From Amoebophrya sp. AT5.2 (lineage: Eukaryota; Sar; Dinophyceae; Syndiniales; Amoebophryaceae): DNA of 14,397 nucleotides. The notes below the pieces were generated by a model, which saw only the letters and a program-made list of their open reading frames with translations, did not search any database and was not told the origin of the DNA. The DNA lies in NCBI GenBank assembly GCA_005223375.1, contig RXOD01005385.1, forward strand, positions 1 through 14,397, given 5' to 3'. Positions 1 through 8,220 of this stretch are shown piece by piece; positions within the stretch are counted from its first letter, which is position 1; each line of letters begins with the position of its first letter. The position numbers and the translations under genes are program-made.

Positions 1-195
1 GAGCACGGCAACTTCTCCCGGGGTCACGGCGCGTTTTCTGGGTTTGCGGCCCGGGGGCAAGATTTGCAGTCTTGGGGCAAGATTTCTGGCCGGCGCGTTT
101 TCTGGGGTAAGATTTCTGGGAGCACGGCAAGCTTCCCGGGGTAACTTTCCTGGGGTCGCGGCTTGATTCCTGGGTTTCCTGGATAGTTGTTGACT
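1..195. repeat. Degenerate GC-rich short repeats
   Basis: A cluster of imperfect repeats. GAGCACGGCAA occurs at 1-11 and 120-130. GGCGCGTTTTCTGGG occurs at 28-42 and 92-106. GGGGCAAGATTT occurs at 54-65 and 74-85, with a variant at 104-115. The short units recur about every 20 bases inside a longer period of about 119 bases. No open reading frame or RNA is recognised. It could be the end of a longer satellite or of a decayed mobile element cut by the window edge. Confidence 0.7.
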
Positions 196-699
196 TTTGT
201 TATAAGTATAGTAATAAATAATTGAGAAACTAAGTAAACAACGAACTGGTCGACGGCATCAGGGTCATCCTCTTCTAAACTACCTCAAGGTGATGCAGGT
301 GAATGTTTATGATTCATTTTTGCTTCGCAGCCTCGACTTTTGCGGGCAAACGAAAAACACCGGAAACAAGTCAGATAGAACCTTATCACGCAGGAAAACA
401 AAAGCTTTAAGACCCTGAGACCGTCGGCTTGGCTTGGAGAGTACCATCGGCTTGGCTTTATGCGGGATGATCGGCTCGCTTGCCTCTTGGTTGTCTTCGT
501 CGGAGAAGCAGAGATGTAGAGAATCAGTCCTCGCGGTCGTGAGTTGTGCCTCGCCCTCGCTCGTCGACGCATCGCGAGTGGACTACTTGTAAAAATAAGT
601 ATCGTAAATTGGTGGAGAGCAGACAGTCTCGAGTTAGTCTAAGAAAGTATATCATACAAGAAAAAAAAATACAGCACACCTAGTCCTAATCTTCGCAGG
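196..699. other. Intergenic region upstream of the first gene
   Basis: About 500 bases with no convincing gene. TCGGCTTGGCTT is repeated directly at 424-435 and 447-458. An A-rich run lies at 660-669 shortly before the first ATG. A 95-residue open frame on the minus strand (285-572) has a basic, low-complexity product with no recognisable family and was not accepted. No promoter motif could be identified with confidence. Confidence 0.4.
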
Positions 700-1965
700 A
701 TGACGGTCTCCTCATCTCCCCCTCTTCATCAAGACCAGCCCAACCTGATCGAGAGTGCGTTTCTCGCTTGCGCCTCTTCTCCCACGCGGCTTCAGGCCGA
801 CGATAAAGAACGCGAGGGCGATCTCCAGCTTCCCCTGTTCCGGCTGAAGCGCGCGCTGGCGTTTATCGTCGGCGAAACCCTAGTCACGGACAGCTTGGTG
901 CTGGACGTGGTTTTGCGCTTCTTCGCCGACCTGAAGGGCGTGACGCTTTCCGAAGAAGACTTTTACCACGTTTTCGGGCTGGCCGACGAGTACCTGACAT
1001 CGACGCGGCCGCCTTCGCAGGAGCGATGGCGAGAAGTGGCGGAGGCAGAATCCGGACAACGAGATCCTCGCAAGGATGCTGCTGTAGTTCATGTTGGGCG
1101 AGATGACTGGAGCCGAAAGCCCTCCAAGCAAAAAGATACGCATACGGACGAGCGGCGCGAAGAAAGCGACAAACAACTCGAGCTACGGAAGCCTGAGGTC
1201 GGGAGCGTGTTTTCGCCGACCGCGCCCCCCGCGAGGAGGAGTAGTGGATCTCCATCTCGTCGTGGTCGTCGCGAAAAGTCGGCAGAGCGGGAAAAGGAGC
1301 CGCAGCCCCTGTGGAATCCCAGCCCCGGGCTTTGGCAGCCTCTTTGGCTCGAGAAGGAGCGGTGGTTCGCGGATCGGGGTCGCGGAACGGTGAGCCACTC
1401 CTTCGCGCAAACAAGCTTGAAGAAGTACAACCGGGCGGTGGACCTCCACACCGAGGGCGTGAAGGATAAGGAGAAAGAAGACCAGGAGCAGCAGAAAGAA
1501 GAGGGGGCAAAAGCGAGGTTCCTGCTGTCCGATCGTCATGGCTCCCCTGCCGATGCGAATATCGTGGAAAAGTCCTCGCCTGCCGAAGATGCCGAGGATG
1601 CGAATATTTTGGACCGTCTCTTCTCCGACCACAGCACGGGATTCGAGCACGTTGGGCGCGAAAAGGCCGAGGAAGGCGGGCGCAGGAGGATGCTGATGGG
1701 GGATTTGCAAAGGGCAATGGTGGAGCTGATGGGAGAGGAAATGGCGACGGGCCAGCTGGTGCAGGAGCTGTTTAGAAAATTGCTCGTGGGTCGCGATCAT
1801 GCGAGAAATCGGGGGCGGGCGAGAAATCGAATCAGTGCAGAGGAGGAGGCAAAAACAAGCGCGAGCAACGCAAAGAACGCCGGAGGTGGAGAGGGGGCAG
1901 GGCTGACGCAGCGCCAATTTCGGAAATTTTTCGTCGCGTTCGAAGAAATCACAGCGGGAGCATAG
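700..1965 (+). CDS. Hydrophilic protein with two similar helical modules, unknown function
   Basis: Uninterrupted 421-codon frame, the longest in this part of the window and apparently intronless. I do not recognise the family. Two segments resemble each other: residues about 43-100 (L-x-R-A-L-x-F-I-V-G-E-T, then T-L-S-E-E-D-F) and about 334-418 (L-Q-R-A-M-V-E-L-M-G-E-E, then L-T-Q-R-Q-F-R-K-F-F). Both follow the order helix, Gly-Glu, helix, Thr-x-x-x-x-F helix, which suggests a duplicated helical module, perhaps a diverged EF-hand or dimerisation fold. No canonical EF-hand calcium loop (D-x-D-x-D-G) is visible. Residues 101-330 form a charged, low-complexity linker rich in Lys, Glu and Arg, with a small internal echo of A-D-A-N-I at about residues 284 and 299. 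No signal peptide or membrane helix is seen. The start is the first ATG of the frame; nothing else fixes it. Confidence 0.7.
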   Translation: MTVSSSPPLHQDQPNLIESAFLACASSPTRLQADDKEREGDLQLPLFRLKRALAFIVGETLVTDSLVLDVVLRFFADLKGVTLSEEDFYHVFGLADEYLTSTRPPSQERWREVAEAESGQRDPRKDAAVVHVGRDDWSRKPSKQKDTHTDERREESDKQLELRKPEVGSVFSPTAPPARRSSGSPSRRGRREKSAEREKEPQPLWNPSPGLWQPLWLEKERWFADRGRGTVSHSFAQTSLKKYNRAVDLHTEGVKDKEKEDQEQQKEEGAKARFLLSDRHGSPADANIVEKSSPAEDAEDANILDRLFSDHSTGFEHVGREKAEEGGRRRMLMGDLQRAMVELMGEEMATGQLVQELFRKLLVGRDHARNRGRARNRISAEEEAKTSASNAKNAGGGEGAGLTQRQFRKFFVAFEEITAGA

Positions 1966-2628
1966 AATTCGAATTTCTTTTTTCGCGTAAATTAAGATTT
2001 AGATGTTCAGCTCCCCACTCTGTCATCGCAGCAGGACGTAAAGACCTACGTGCCAGCGCCGGACTCTATGAAAAAGAATCAGAGATAAAAGTAGCACTTT
2101 CGATCGAGTTTCGAGACCGTGCGAGTGGTTTCTGACTGCGACTCCGGACAGTGGTAAATTCAGGCTGCTGCTGCCCGAAGCCGCCGTCGCGCAACTAAAC
2201 TTCTCTGTCGGTGAGCTAGGAAAGGAGCTGATGAACCATCTTCCACTCGCAATCGGATTTGGATTTGCTGTTGAGCTTTATCAGTGCGTTATTGCCTGCA
2301 AAAAATCATCGGTCGTGCACATATTACATAGCGTGTGGTCGGTCCTCCTTGCTGCGGCAGGACAAGTCATTCGTTTCTGCTGGTCTACTTTCTCCGCCTC
2401 GGAGTGGTACTCGAGTTCCGTGCTGCTGGCCTCTGTTCACCGCTGATTTTCTTTCGTATTTTCCATCGAGTCCTAGGCAGCTTCCCTATTTTTTTTAACT
2501 TTAAGAGACAGCTGTCACTTGGTATCGCATTGGTGTGTAGTCGGCGGTGCCCCCCCACCTCTTTGTACAACTACAACTTCTACTACTTCTTTTTATCTTC
2601 ATTGATCTTCCAACATCGGCGCGAAGAA
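1966..2628. other. Intergenic region
   Basis: About 660 bases between the first gene and the scramblase start. It becomes T- and pyrimidine-rich towards 2490-2620. Short overlapping open frames here (2231-2498) have no recognisable product and are taken as chance. It presumably holds the 3' end of the first gene and the 5' leader of the scramblase gene, but no signal could be pinned down. Confidence 0.4.
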
Positions 2629-4208
2629 ATGAGCACTCCTCCTCCGCAGCTCGGCGCTCCGGCGCAGGAGCAGATGGGTGATCCTCGTCTGCAGCCCGAG
2701 GGCGAGTCCGCCGGCGCGGCCCCCCGGACGCCGATTTTCGGGGGCGGGAGGGTCGAGGTGAAACAGATCCTCAGCAAGCGCTCCCTGATCGAGGTGCTCA
2801 CCGCCTGCGACCTAAACAACCGGTACTTGTACCTATGTTCGATGAAGGCCCCTTGTTTCTACTTAGAATGAAGAAGTAGTTTGTCTTCGTCTCGATATGA
2901 TTTTATTATGAATGATACGTACCGTCGGACCTCAACATTGTCATGATCATCTTGATCACGACACCCTGCTGTCAATCTCAGATACGACCTGTTCACCAAC
3001 GATGGGCGGCAGTATTATCTGAAAGAAGACACGGACTGCCTGTGCCGGAACTGCTTGCGGCAGCACCGGGCGTGGAAGATTCAGATGCTCGACACCCGCA
3101 CGCGGGACGAGAACGCGAAAGTGCTGTACGTCGCAACGAAAGACCAAGTCACCTGCCACGACCTGCCTCCCGTCTGCATGCTCGACTGCTGCAGGCCGAA
3201 AATGCAGGTGCCGATGTTATGATCGAGGATTTTTGAGTAGTAACCAACTAGGAAAGTAGTCCCTTTGTTCATCGATTATATCGATAGCGAGGTGTAGCTA
3301 TACCGCTTCATGGACGATTTTAGGAAGCGTGGATCCCCCTGGATGAGACACAATGCGCTCACACACAGGTAATGAACGTCGGCGCAGGCGAGAGCGCGGG
3401 GCGGCCGATCGGGCAGGTGCAGGACCCGTTCAACTGCTGCCACGTCACGGAGCGGATTGTGGGAGAGGACGGCAATGACTGGTATAACATCAGCGCGCAC
3501 ATTTGCAGCATCGGCTTCTGGTGCCCGTTTTGCTTCGGCGTGGACCTACCGATCCGCCGAGCCGTGGGGAATGGCAGTTCCTACCAGAGTGGCCCGGAAG
3601 TCGGCGCCTTCACGAAGAAAGCCGGCGGCCTGACGGAGTATGGCGAGACCAGGTGGTAAGTGAGTAAAGTGGTATAGTGATTTTTGAAAGGGGGCCTCTT
3701 TGGGGTGCCCTGCTTTCTTGGTGGTCCTGAAAAGACATCTGCAGTAGGAGGAAAGGCGGCTTTCTGCGGTCGGCAGGCTTGGCACTCCTGCAGCCTACAG
3801 CCGGCAACCAATCGCGACCGTGGGCGGCCCCTTGTCCCCTGCTTTCAGGCCTCACTACTACTGTAGCCAGTTTTGAGTGCCCTCTGGTACTTCTTTTTCC
3901 AAGCCCAACGCCATTCCCCTACCCCTCCCCCCACAATGGGGCATCTCTGAAACCGCCCGGCGCGATGACGCGTCGCCACCTAGTGCAGTCCGCCACTAGA
4001 GGAGACCCATCACGAAGTACTTACCAGTTCCCAACTTACCATCTGGTCCCTTCATACGGAGTGTTGCGCGGGGGATTTAAACACAACGATCAAGATCGAC
4101 CTGCCGGGAGATTGCGACACGGACGACAAAAAGGCGCTGCTGGTGATGACAGGAGTGCTGCTGGACATGACCTACTTCGAAAACAACATCAAACCAAAAA
4201 ACAAATAG
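2629..4208 (+). CDS. Phospholipid scramblase family protein, four exons
   Basis: Inferred exons are 2629-2822, 2982-3207, 3369-3638 and 4062-4208, giving 278 aa, close to animal scramblases. Scramblases move phospholipids between membrane leaflets, usually in response to calcium; most are single-pass membrane proteins. Family hallmarks in order: a Pro-rich N-terminus; Y-D-L-F-T-N-D-G-R-Q-Y-Y; the C-L-C-R-N-C segment; the D-C-C-R-P-K-M-Q stretch at the usual acylated Cys cluster; G-R-P-I-G-Q-V; the Cys-rich S-I-G-F-W-C-P-F-C-F-G-V-D segment; T-K-K-A-G-G-L; and a hydrophobic C-terminal segment (A-L-L-V-M-T-G-V-L-L-D-M-T-Y-F) matching the family's membrane helix just before the stop. Introns 1 and 2 are GT-AG. 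Intron 3 is an introner placed so that the two ACGGAG copies collapse to one, giving G-G-L-T-E-C-C-A-G-D in frame and at the spacing the family expects. The start is the ATG that opens exon 1. Confidence 0.88.
2823..2981 (+). other. Scramblase intron 1 (GT-AG)
   Basis: Starts GTACTT and ends TCTCAG. It splits an Arg codon (CG|A), giving N-N-R-Y-D-L-F, which matches scramblases. The intron has stops in all useful frames and is AT-richer than the exons. Length is 159 bases. Confidence 0.85.
3208..3368 (+). other. Scramblase intron 2 (GT-AG)
   Basis: Starts GTGCCG and ends CACACAG, phase 0, 161 bases. It joins P-K-M-Q to V-M-N-V-G-A-G. Reading through would stop at TGA within a few codons, and the frame resumes with G-R-P-I-G-Q-V as expected for the family. 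Confidence 0.8.
3639..4061 (-). mobile_element. Introner element A (scramblase intron 3), inverted orientation
   Basis: A 423-base intron flanked by direct repeats ACGGAG (3633-3638 and 4056-4061). Its ends are inverted repeats: the left end reads ATGGCGAGACCAGGTGGTAA (3640-3659), and the reverse complement of the right end reads ATGAAGGGACCAGATGGTAA. On its minus strand the inner sequence GGTAAGTACTTCGTGATGGG (plus-strand 4007-4026) is identical to the start of element C, and further blocks also match C: GGCGA, CCATTGTGGGGGG and CTACAGTAG. The intron is not GT-AG when placed so that one ACGGAG is kept. A GTAAGT at 3658 lies inside the repeat end and looks like a donor, but the frame and family alignment favour the direct-repeat boundary. 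No transposase frame is present, so it is non-autonomous. Confidence 0.85.
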
Positions 4209-5255
4209 CGATGACCGATGGTCTCTCGATCCTCGTTCTCATCGCGAGAGGCTCCTATACCATCAATTTGCAGCTTTTATATGATTTTTCCAAGCGCCAG
4301 CGGTCCCCGCGCAGCGTTTTTCGAACTGTTTTTTCTATAGCTTATGCGGGCCGTGTTGCTGCGGCTCCTGGCTCCACAACTCCTTCATCAGAAGGCTCCG
4401 CAACGAACTCCTTGATCAGTGATCCAGCATAGACGTACTCATACACAACGCATAGACTACAACTCATACCCCTTCGATATAATATCGCTCTATTTTGAGA
4501 GGACTAGACAAACACAAACTTTGATCAAGCAATACATAGTCGCACGAACACGTAGTCTAGACTAGTTTTTTGAATTATGAATAAAGCTTCAATAACAAAA
4601 ATTTATAGCCTGTGTGTTTAGTATGTCAATCGGTTGATGGTTTCTAGTTCGACGGTTACCATCGCCCGGTGGTGAAGATGACCGCGCAGTTTGATTGCGG
4701 AACCGAGTACGCCACCACGACTAATTCAACGGAGTGCAACGCGTGATGAAAGAATGAACAGGCCACCAATTTCAATTATTTTCAAAAACAACAATTAGTT
4801 CCGCCTTGCGCCTGTTCGGGAATCGCTGTTGGCGTTGTTTCGTTCCCGGACATTCTTTCGGTTTCGTTCCCGCCGGACAAACAGCGGCCCCGGTCGTTGT
4901 GGTCCGCCTTATAATGTTAAAAAAGAAGCCGGCGCCGGCTGGCTCTGGCATGCCTATGACGAGAGACCAGCACTGATGCGAGAAGAGAATGAGAATGGAA
5001 AGAACGACGGCGCATAAAAAAAATTGGCATTGGAGGTATAATAGACGGACAGCAAATTCGAATAAAGCTACCGCAGCGCCGCGAGGGCGGCACGTTTCTT
5101 CGTCGCCGTCCGGCCGCTTCTTGTCGGTTCTAGCAGAGGATCGGCAGAAGCGTAGGCACACAGCACAGGATGCATATTGTTTACAGCACCAGCTGAGGCA
5201 TCGACTATTTCACAGATACAGCAGTACTTCTAGATTAAATCTTTGTAGGAGACAG
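4209..5255. other. Intergenic region with one orphan coding-like stretch
   Basis: About 1 kb between the scramblase stop and the ATG of the next gene. 4430-4620 is AT-rich. GTTTCGTTCCCG is repeated at 4837-4848 and 4861-4872. A protein-like stretch at 4648-4746 is listed separately. The frame upstream of 5256 is open back to 4989, but the product there is low-complexity and is more likely leader than protein. No RNA gene is recognised. Confidence 0.4.
4648..4746 (+). CDS. Orphan terminal-exon-like stretch, unknown
   Basis: From a possible acceptor (TTTCTAG, ending 4647), a frame encodes F-D-G-Y-H-R-P-V-V-K-M-T-A-Q-F-D-C-G-T-E-Y, then a Thr/Asn-rich tail with a Cys and a TGA at 4744-4746. Composition and balanced amino-acid use look coding, unlike the AT-rich DNA before it. 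I do not recognise the family. It might be an alternative last exon of the scramblase gene, a remnant of a duplicated gene, or chance. No matching donor was found upstream. Confidence 0.25.
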   Translation, partial: FDGYHRPVVKMTAQFDCGTEYATTTNSTECNA

Positions 5256-8009
5256 ATGGCGGCGGTGTCTTCTCCTGCTCCCGCCCCGGTCGGACTGGGA
5301 ATTCGTCGGATCGTGATTTTCCTGAAGCTTCCACACTTCGACGAGCAGATTTGCCGGGAGTTGGAGGTCCCCCAGACCGTCGGGCAACTGAAGAAGCAGC
5401 TTGACGTGGGCGCGGGGCAGGAGCTAACCGTGAGTCACCCCCGGTTTCCGGACCAGTTTGCGCTCGTGGAATCCGTGCGCCAATTGTACGACGGCTGCAA
5501 TATCGATGGAAAAGCGATGGTAGGAACGATGCTGGGCAAGGGCACCTGGTTCAGCGATTTAAGTACTTAGTGTGAAATGGTGGCGAAAAAAGACCCGTTG
5601 ATGTTGGGTATGGGTGGCGAGTGTCGGACGCGATCAAGGCGCTCTAAAGATTTGGGTCTGGGGCGCTCGCAGGGGTCCGGGGTGGTTTCAGAGATGCCCT
5701 ACTGTGACGGGTAGGGCGTAGTACTAGATGGGGGCGCGGGGTACGCGATGGGGGGAGCTACGTTGCCTACTAACTTGCCATCGCTGGCCCCACCATATGC
5801 AACATCAAGCTGATCATTCCGAAGCGCAGACTGTATGTGAAGGAGATACTAAAGTCCACGGCGGGCAGCTCTTCGTCTTCCAGCAGCAAGTCCCACTCGG
5901 CTTTCCAAAGTGGGTTTGTTCCAGTGGTGTGGTATCCGGGGGCTTCCGTGGACGACATCGAGCAATCGATCGCGCAGGCGCTGGGCGTGCATCTTGGAAC
6001 TAGTTCTTCTTCAGTTGTACTTGGGGGTGAAACAACATCTTCAGTTGTACAACCGGTAGCGGCCGCTCGACTGAAGTACTTCCAGACACCCACGACCAAT
6101 GCAGAGGACGCACCGAGGGGCGAACAAGAAATTTCCGCGCTAGAGCATTTGGCGCTGTCGACCTCGCTGCCGCAGGACACGAAGGTGCTGGTACAGGTGT
6201 ATCGACCACCAGTAACCAGCCCTTCTGATAATATCCTCTATGACATTAGGGCAAACGGCGGGCCACATCACGAAAAAGCGGCTTTTTCGGATTCCTTCAA
6301 CCGATCGACGTCGAACCCGAACCGAGCAGAGGCAGAGTCTATTAAACACCAGCAGCAGACGATTGGGGCGCAAGAACTACAACATCCCGCCGACTACAGT
6401 CCAGTAGATCGGGATGGAGATCATAACCATAACCATACCCATAAGACCAGTACTAGAGCCGCGTCTTCGTCTTCGCTGCGCAGGGTACCTTCCCAACGCG
6501 GTAGACCCAACAGCGCAGACCCAACCGCACTTCAGTCCCAACAGGCTCAACCCAACATGGGCAACACTCGTTCGCGGGCCAGACTTCGCGAGCAACAAGC
6601 GAAGGCGAGCAGGGAGGAAATTCCGCGGCAGACCAAGTTTGTCGCATCCAGCGGTGGGGGCGGGGACCGAAAGCAGTCTACCTATATCATGTGTGTCTCT
6701 GAGTATTCTGGCCTAGCACTTGCCACTTCCTTACTTACCATCTGGCGTTCTCATAGGCGGCGAGGTTGGGGAGTGGGGACCGAGAGCAGCGAGCTAAGAA
6801 ACTCAGCTGTTCTACTCGGCCCCCACTCCCCAGCTACTGTCGACCCTAGAAGGTCCTGTTGAGTAACACATCCGACTAGCTGCGGTCCTCGCTAATCGGC
6901 AATGAAATGAGGCTCAACAGCGATCAATCGGTCTACTTCGATAGAGGGAAATCAATATAAAGGCTGCTTTCGTCCTTGAGTTTCGTCATAACGGCAGTGG
7001 GCCACGGATACGCGGTCGACGAGTCCGTCAGGGAAACGCTGAAAGACGGGTGCACGCCTTTGAGGGTGACAGAGCCAGACGAGTGCTGCGTCCACATCCT
7101 GCAGGGACACTCGGGATTCGTGCTCTGCCTGTGTACTATGAGTTTATTTAAACTGCAACCGAAATTAATAGTGAGACTGATTCAAGATCAAGGTCGATCT
7201 TCACTTCTAAACTGTGATCACTAGATGGATAGCATCTTCTTCGGCCATTGATGCCGGCCGATGATAGCAACGCGAAGATAGTACAACGGCGTTGGTCAGC
7301 TTACTTCGTCCCACGAACAAGAAGTAATCCATATAGACCATTTGTTCATCTTCCCTGATGTATTCAAACCAGGCGTGGTCGGCGACGTGCTGTTTACCGG
7401 GTCGCAGGATTGGTCGGTGAACAGCACGTCGCCGATCACGCCTGCGAGTCGGTGAAAAACAGTATAATCATAACGGGACTCCTCCACCATTATGGTTTAC
7501 TGTATTTCCTTCGAGAGTTTTAAACTGCAACTGAGATTATAGACCCACTCATTGAGTCAAGGCCGATCTTCTATGGCTATATTATCAACCAGCACTAGAT
7601 CATCGATGGGTGAGGATAGTACGTGTACATAGCAATAGCATTTTTAGCATCGGATCGATGCTAGCGCCAGCCTATGAGAGCAACGCGAAGATCCAGCAGT
7701 GTTGTCGCTCGTTGAACGACTGGGTGTATCGATACAACAGGCGTGGTCGGCGACGTGTTATTCACCGGCTCGCAGGATTCCACCATTATGATTTGGGATC
7801 TGAACAACCTCCAGTACATCGGCACGCTTCCCGGCCACAAGGGCTTCGTCAAGTGCCTCGACGCTTCGTACAGCAAGAAAGCGCTGATTTCGGGGTCCGC
7901 CGACAAGTCGCTGAAAGTGTGGTCGCTGGAGACTTTCTCGTGCGTGAAGTTAAGAGAAGGATCAACCCCTATTTATCGGGGCACTCTTCTGGTGGTGGGA
8001 GTCTTGTAG
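5256..8009 (+). CDS. Ubiquitin-like plus WD40 repeat protein, multi-exon, incomplete model
   Basis: Inferred exons are 5256-5504, 5807 to about 6764, 6998-7132, and 7741 to about 7950 or the stop at 8009. Residues about 16-90 (I-R-R-I-V-I-F-L to C-N-I-K-L-I-I-P) and 120-215 (V-P-V-V-W-Y-P-G to V-L-V-Q-V-Y-R-P) each look like a beta-grasp ubiquitin-like stretch; this is a weak fold guess. A Ser/Asn/Gln-rich linker follows. Exons 3 and 4 encode WD40 repeats: H-I-L-Q-G-H-S-G-F-V-L-C-L-C, V-L-F-T-G-S-Q-D-S-T-I-M-I-W-D, L-P-G-H-K-G-F-V-K-C-L, and L-I-S-G-S-A-D-K-S-L-K-V-W-S. Splicing 7132 to 7741 is GT-AG, phase 1, and rebuilds a blade exactly. Only two to three blades are visible, although propellers usually need four to eight. 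Either later exons were missed or the gene continues into the Sac gene downstream. The exon 2 end is uncertain. The ATG at 5256 follows CAG and might instead lie inside a longer exon. Confidence 0.6.
5505..5806 (+). mobile_element. Introner element B (intron 1 of the WD40 gene), forward orientation
   Basis: Flanked by direct repeats TGCAATATC (5496-5504) and TGCAACATC (5798-5806). Keeping one copy joins L-Y-D-G-C-N-I to K-L-I-I-P-K in frame, whereas read-through stops at 5570. Its head (ATGG...ATGGTAGG...AAGTACTTAGTG, 5506-5574) aligns with element C at similar spacing. Its tail (CTTGCCATCGCTGG...CCATA, ending 5797) aligns with the reverse complement of the left end of A, including the final CCATA. 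Internally, GGCGAGTG and GATCAAGGCGCTC match C, and GGTTTCAGAGATGCC matches A. The boundaries are not GT-AG. It carries no protein gene. Confidence 0.82.
6726..6754 (-). repeat. Introner end fragment D
   Basis: The reverse complement reads ATGAGAACGCCAGATGGTAA (minus-strand start at 6754) and continues GTAAGGAAG. It matches the terminal repeat of element A (ATGAAGGGACCAGATGGTAA, then GTTGGGAA). No partner end was found upstream, so this is a decayed or partial copy, or one with a diverged left end. It lies in a stretch whose frame stays open, so it may now be read as exon. Confidence 0.6.
6765..6834. repeat. Intronic inverted repeat (hairpin)
   Basis: A 20-base arm at 6765-6784 pairs with 6815-6834 at 18 of 20 positions, and the inner 30 bases pair partly. 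It starts at a plausible GT donor (G|GTTGGG, phase 1) that would splice to the acceptor at 6997, giving R-R-R-V-G-H-G-Y-A-V-D. It therefore probably forms the beginning of the intron before the first WD40 exon. A direct repeat GGGGACCGARAGCAG (6662-6676 and 6775-6789) overlaps its left arm. Confidence 0.6.
7133..7740 (+). other. WD40-gene intron (GT-AG) holding a partial copy of the next exon
   Basis: Starts GTACTATG and ends ATACAACAG; 608 bases. It splits a Cys codon (T|GC) and rebuilds V-L-C-L-C-V-V-G-D-V-L-F-T-G. Inside it lie a duplicated intron block and a decoy copy of the start of exon 4, both described separately. Confidence 0.8.
7147..7790 (+). repeat. Direct segmental duplication of intron plus exon start
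   Basis: Two diverged copies lie about 370 bases apart. Matching blocks are TTTAAACTGCAAC (7147-7159 and 7519-7531), AAGGYCGATCTTC (7190-7202 and 7559-7571), AGCAACGCGAAGAT (7266-7279 and 7679-7692), and AGGCGTGGTCGGCGACGTG (7371 and 7739) running on through TCGCAGGATT. The second copy leads into the functional WD40 exon; the first ends in a hairpin. Confidence 0.8.
7371..7443. repeat. Hairpin made of two opposed copies of a WD40 exon start
   Basis: The left arm 7371-7398 and right arm 7416-7443 are inverted repeats matching at 26 of 28 positions, with a 17-base loop. Both arms match the start of the real exon (7739-7766), one direct and one inverted. The left copy keeps an acceptor-like CCAG at 7369-7372. 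If used, it would read V-V-G-D-V-L-F-T-G-S-Q-D-W and then stop at TGA 7453-7455. Confidence 0.85.
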
Positions 8010-8220
8010 GAAGCGATGGGCAGCTATGGTTTCATATGATGCGCCACGGGCGATGGGCTGTACTCTGTTGCATTTCGTCTCATATTTCGGCTTGAATTTG
8101 GTCCCGCATGAACTCGGTCAGACCGTCGTGCCCCGGAGTTACAGAGCAAGGAGAAGAAAGCGACGGCCAGGATGCAGCAAGTAAGAACGCGGCACCCGCC
8201 AGACTCTTGAGTGGTCTCGT

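Noticed and set aside
285..572. 95-residue minus-strand open frame
   Set aside because: Very basic N-terminus, no recognisable family, and no support from context.
884..1717. 277-residue minus-strand open frame opposite the first gene
   Set aside because: Arg/Pro/Ser-rich product typical of an antisense shadow of a GC-rich gene; no motif, and the plus frame is longer and shows an internal duplication.
2231..2498. Short plus-strand open frames before the scramblase
   Set aside because: Overlapping frames with Ser/Phe-rich products and no family; most likely leader or intergenic DNA.
3779..4432. 217-codon plus-strand open frame
   Set aside because: It starts inside introner A and crosses scramblase exon 4 in the wrong frame.
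5256..5570. First exon of the WD40 gene read through to the stop at 5570 as a complete small protein
   Set aside because: The last 22 codons lie inside introner B; the direct-repeat junction gives a longer in-frame protein.
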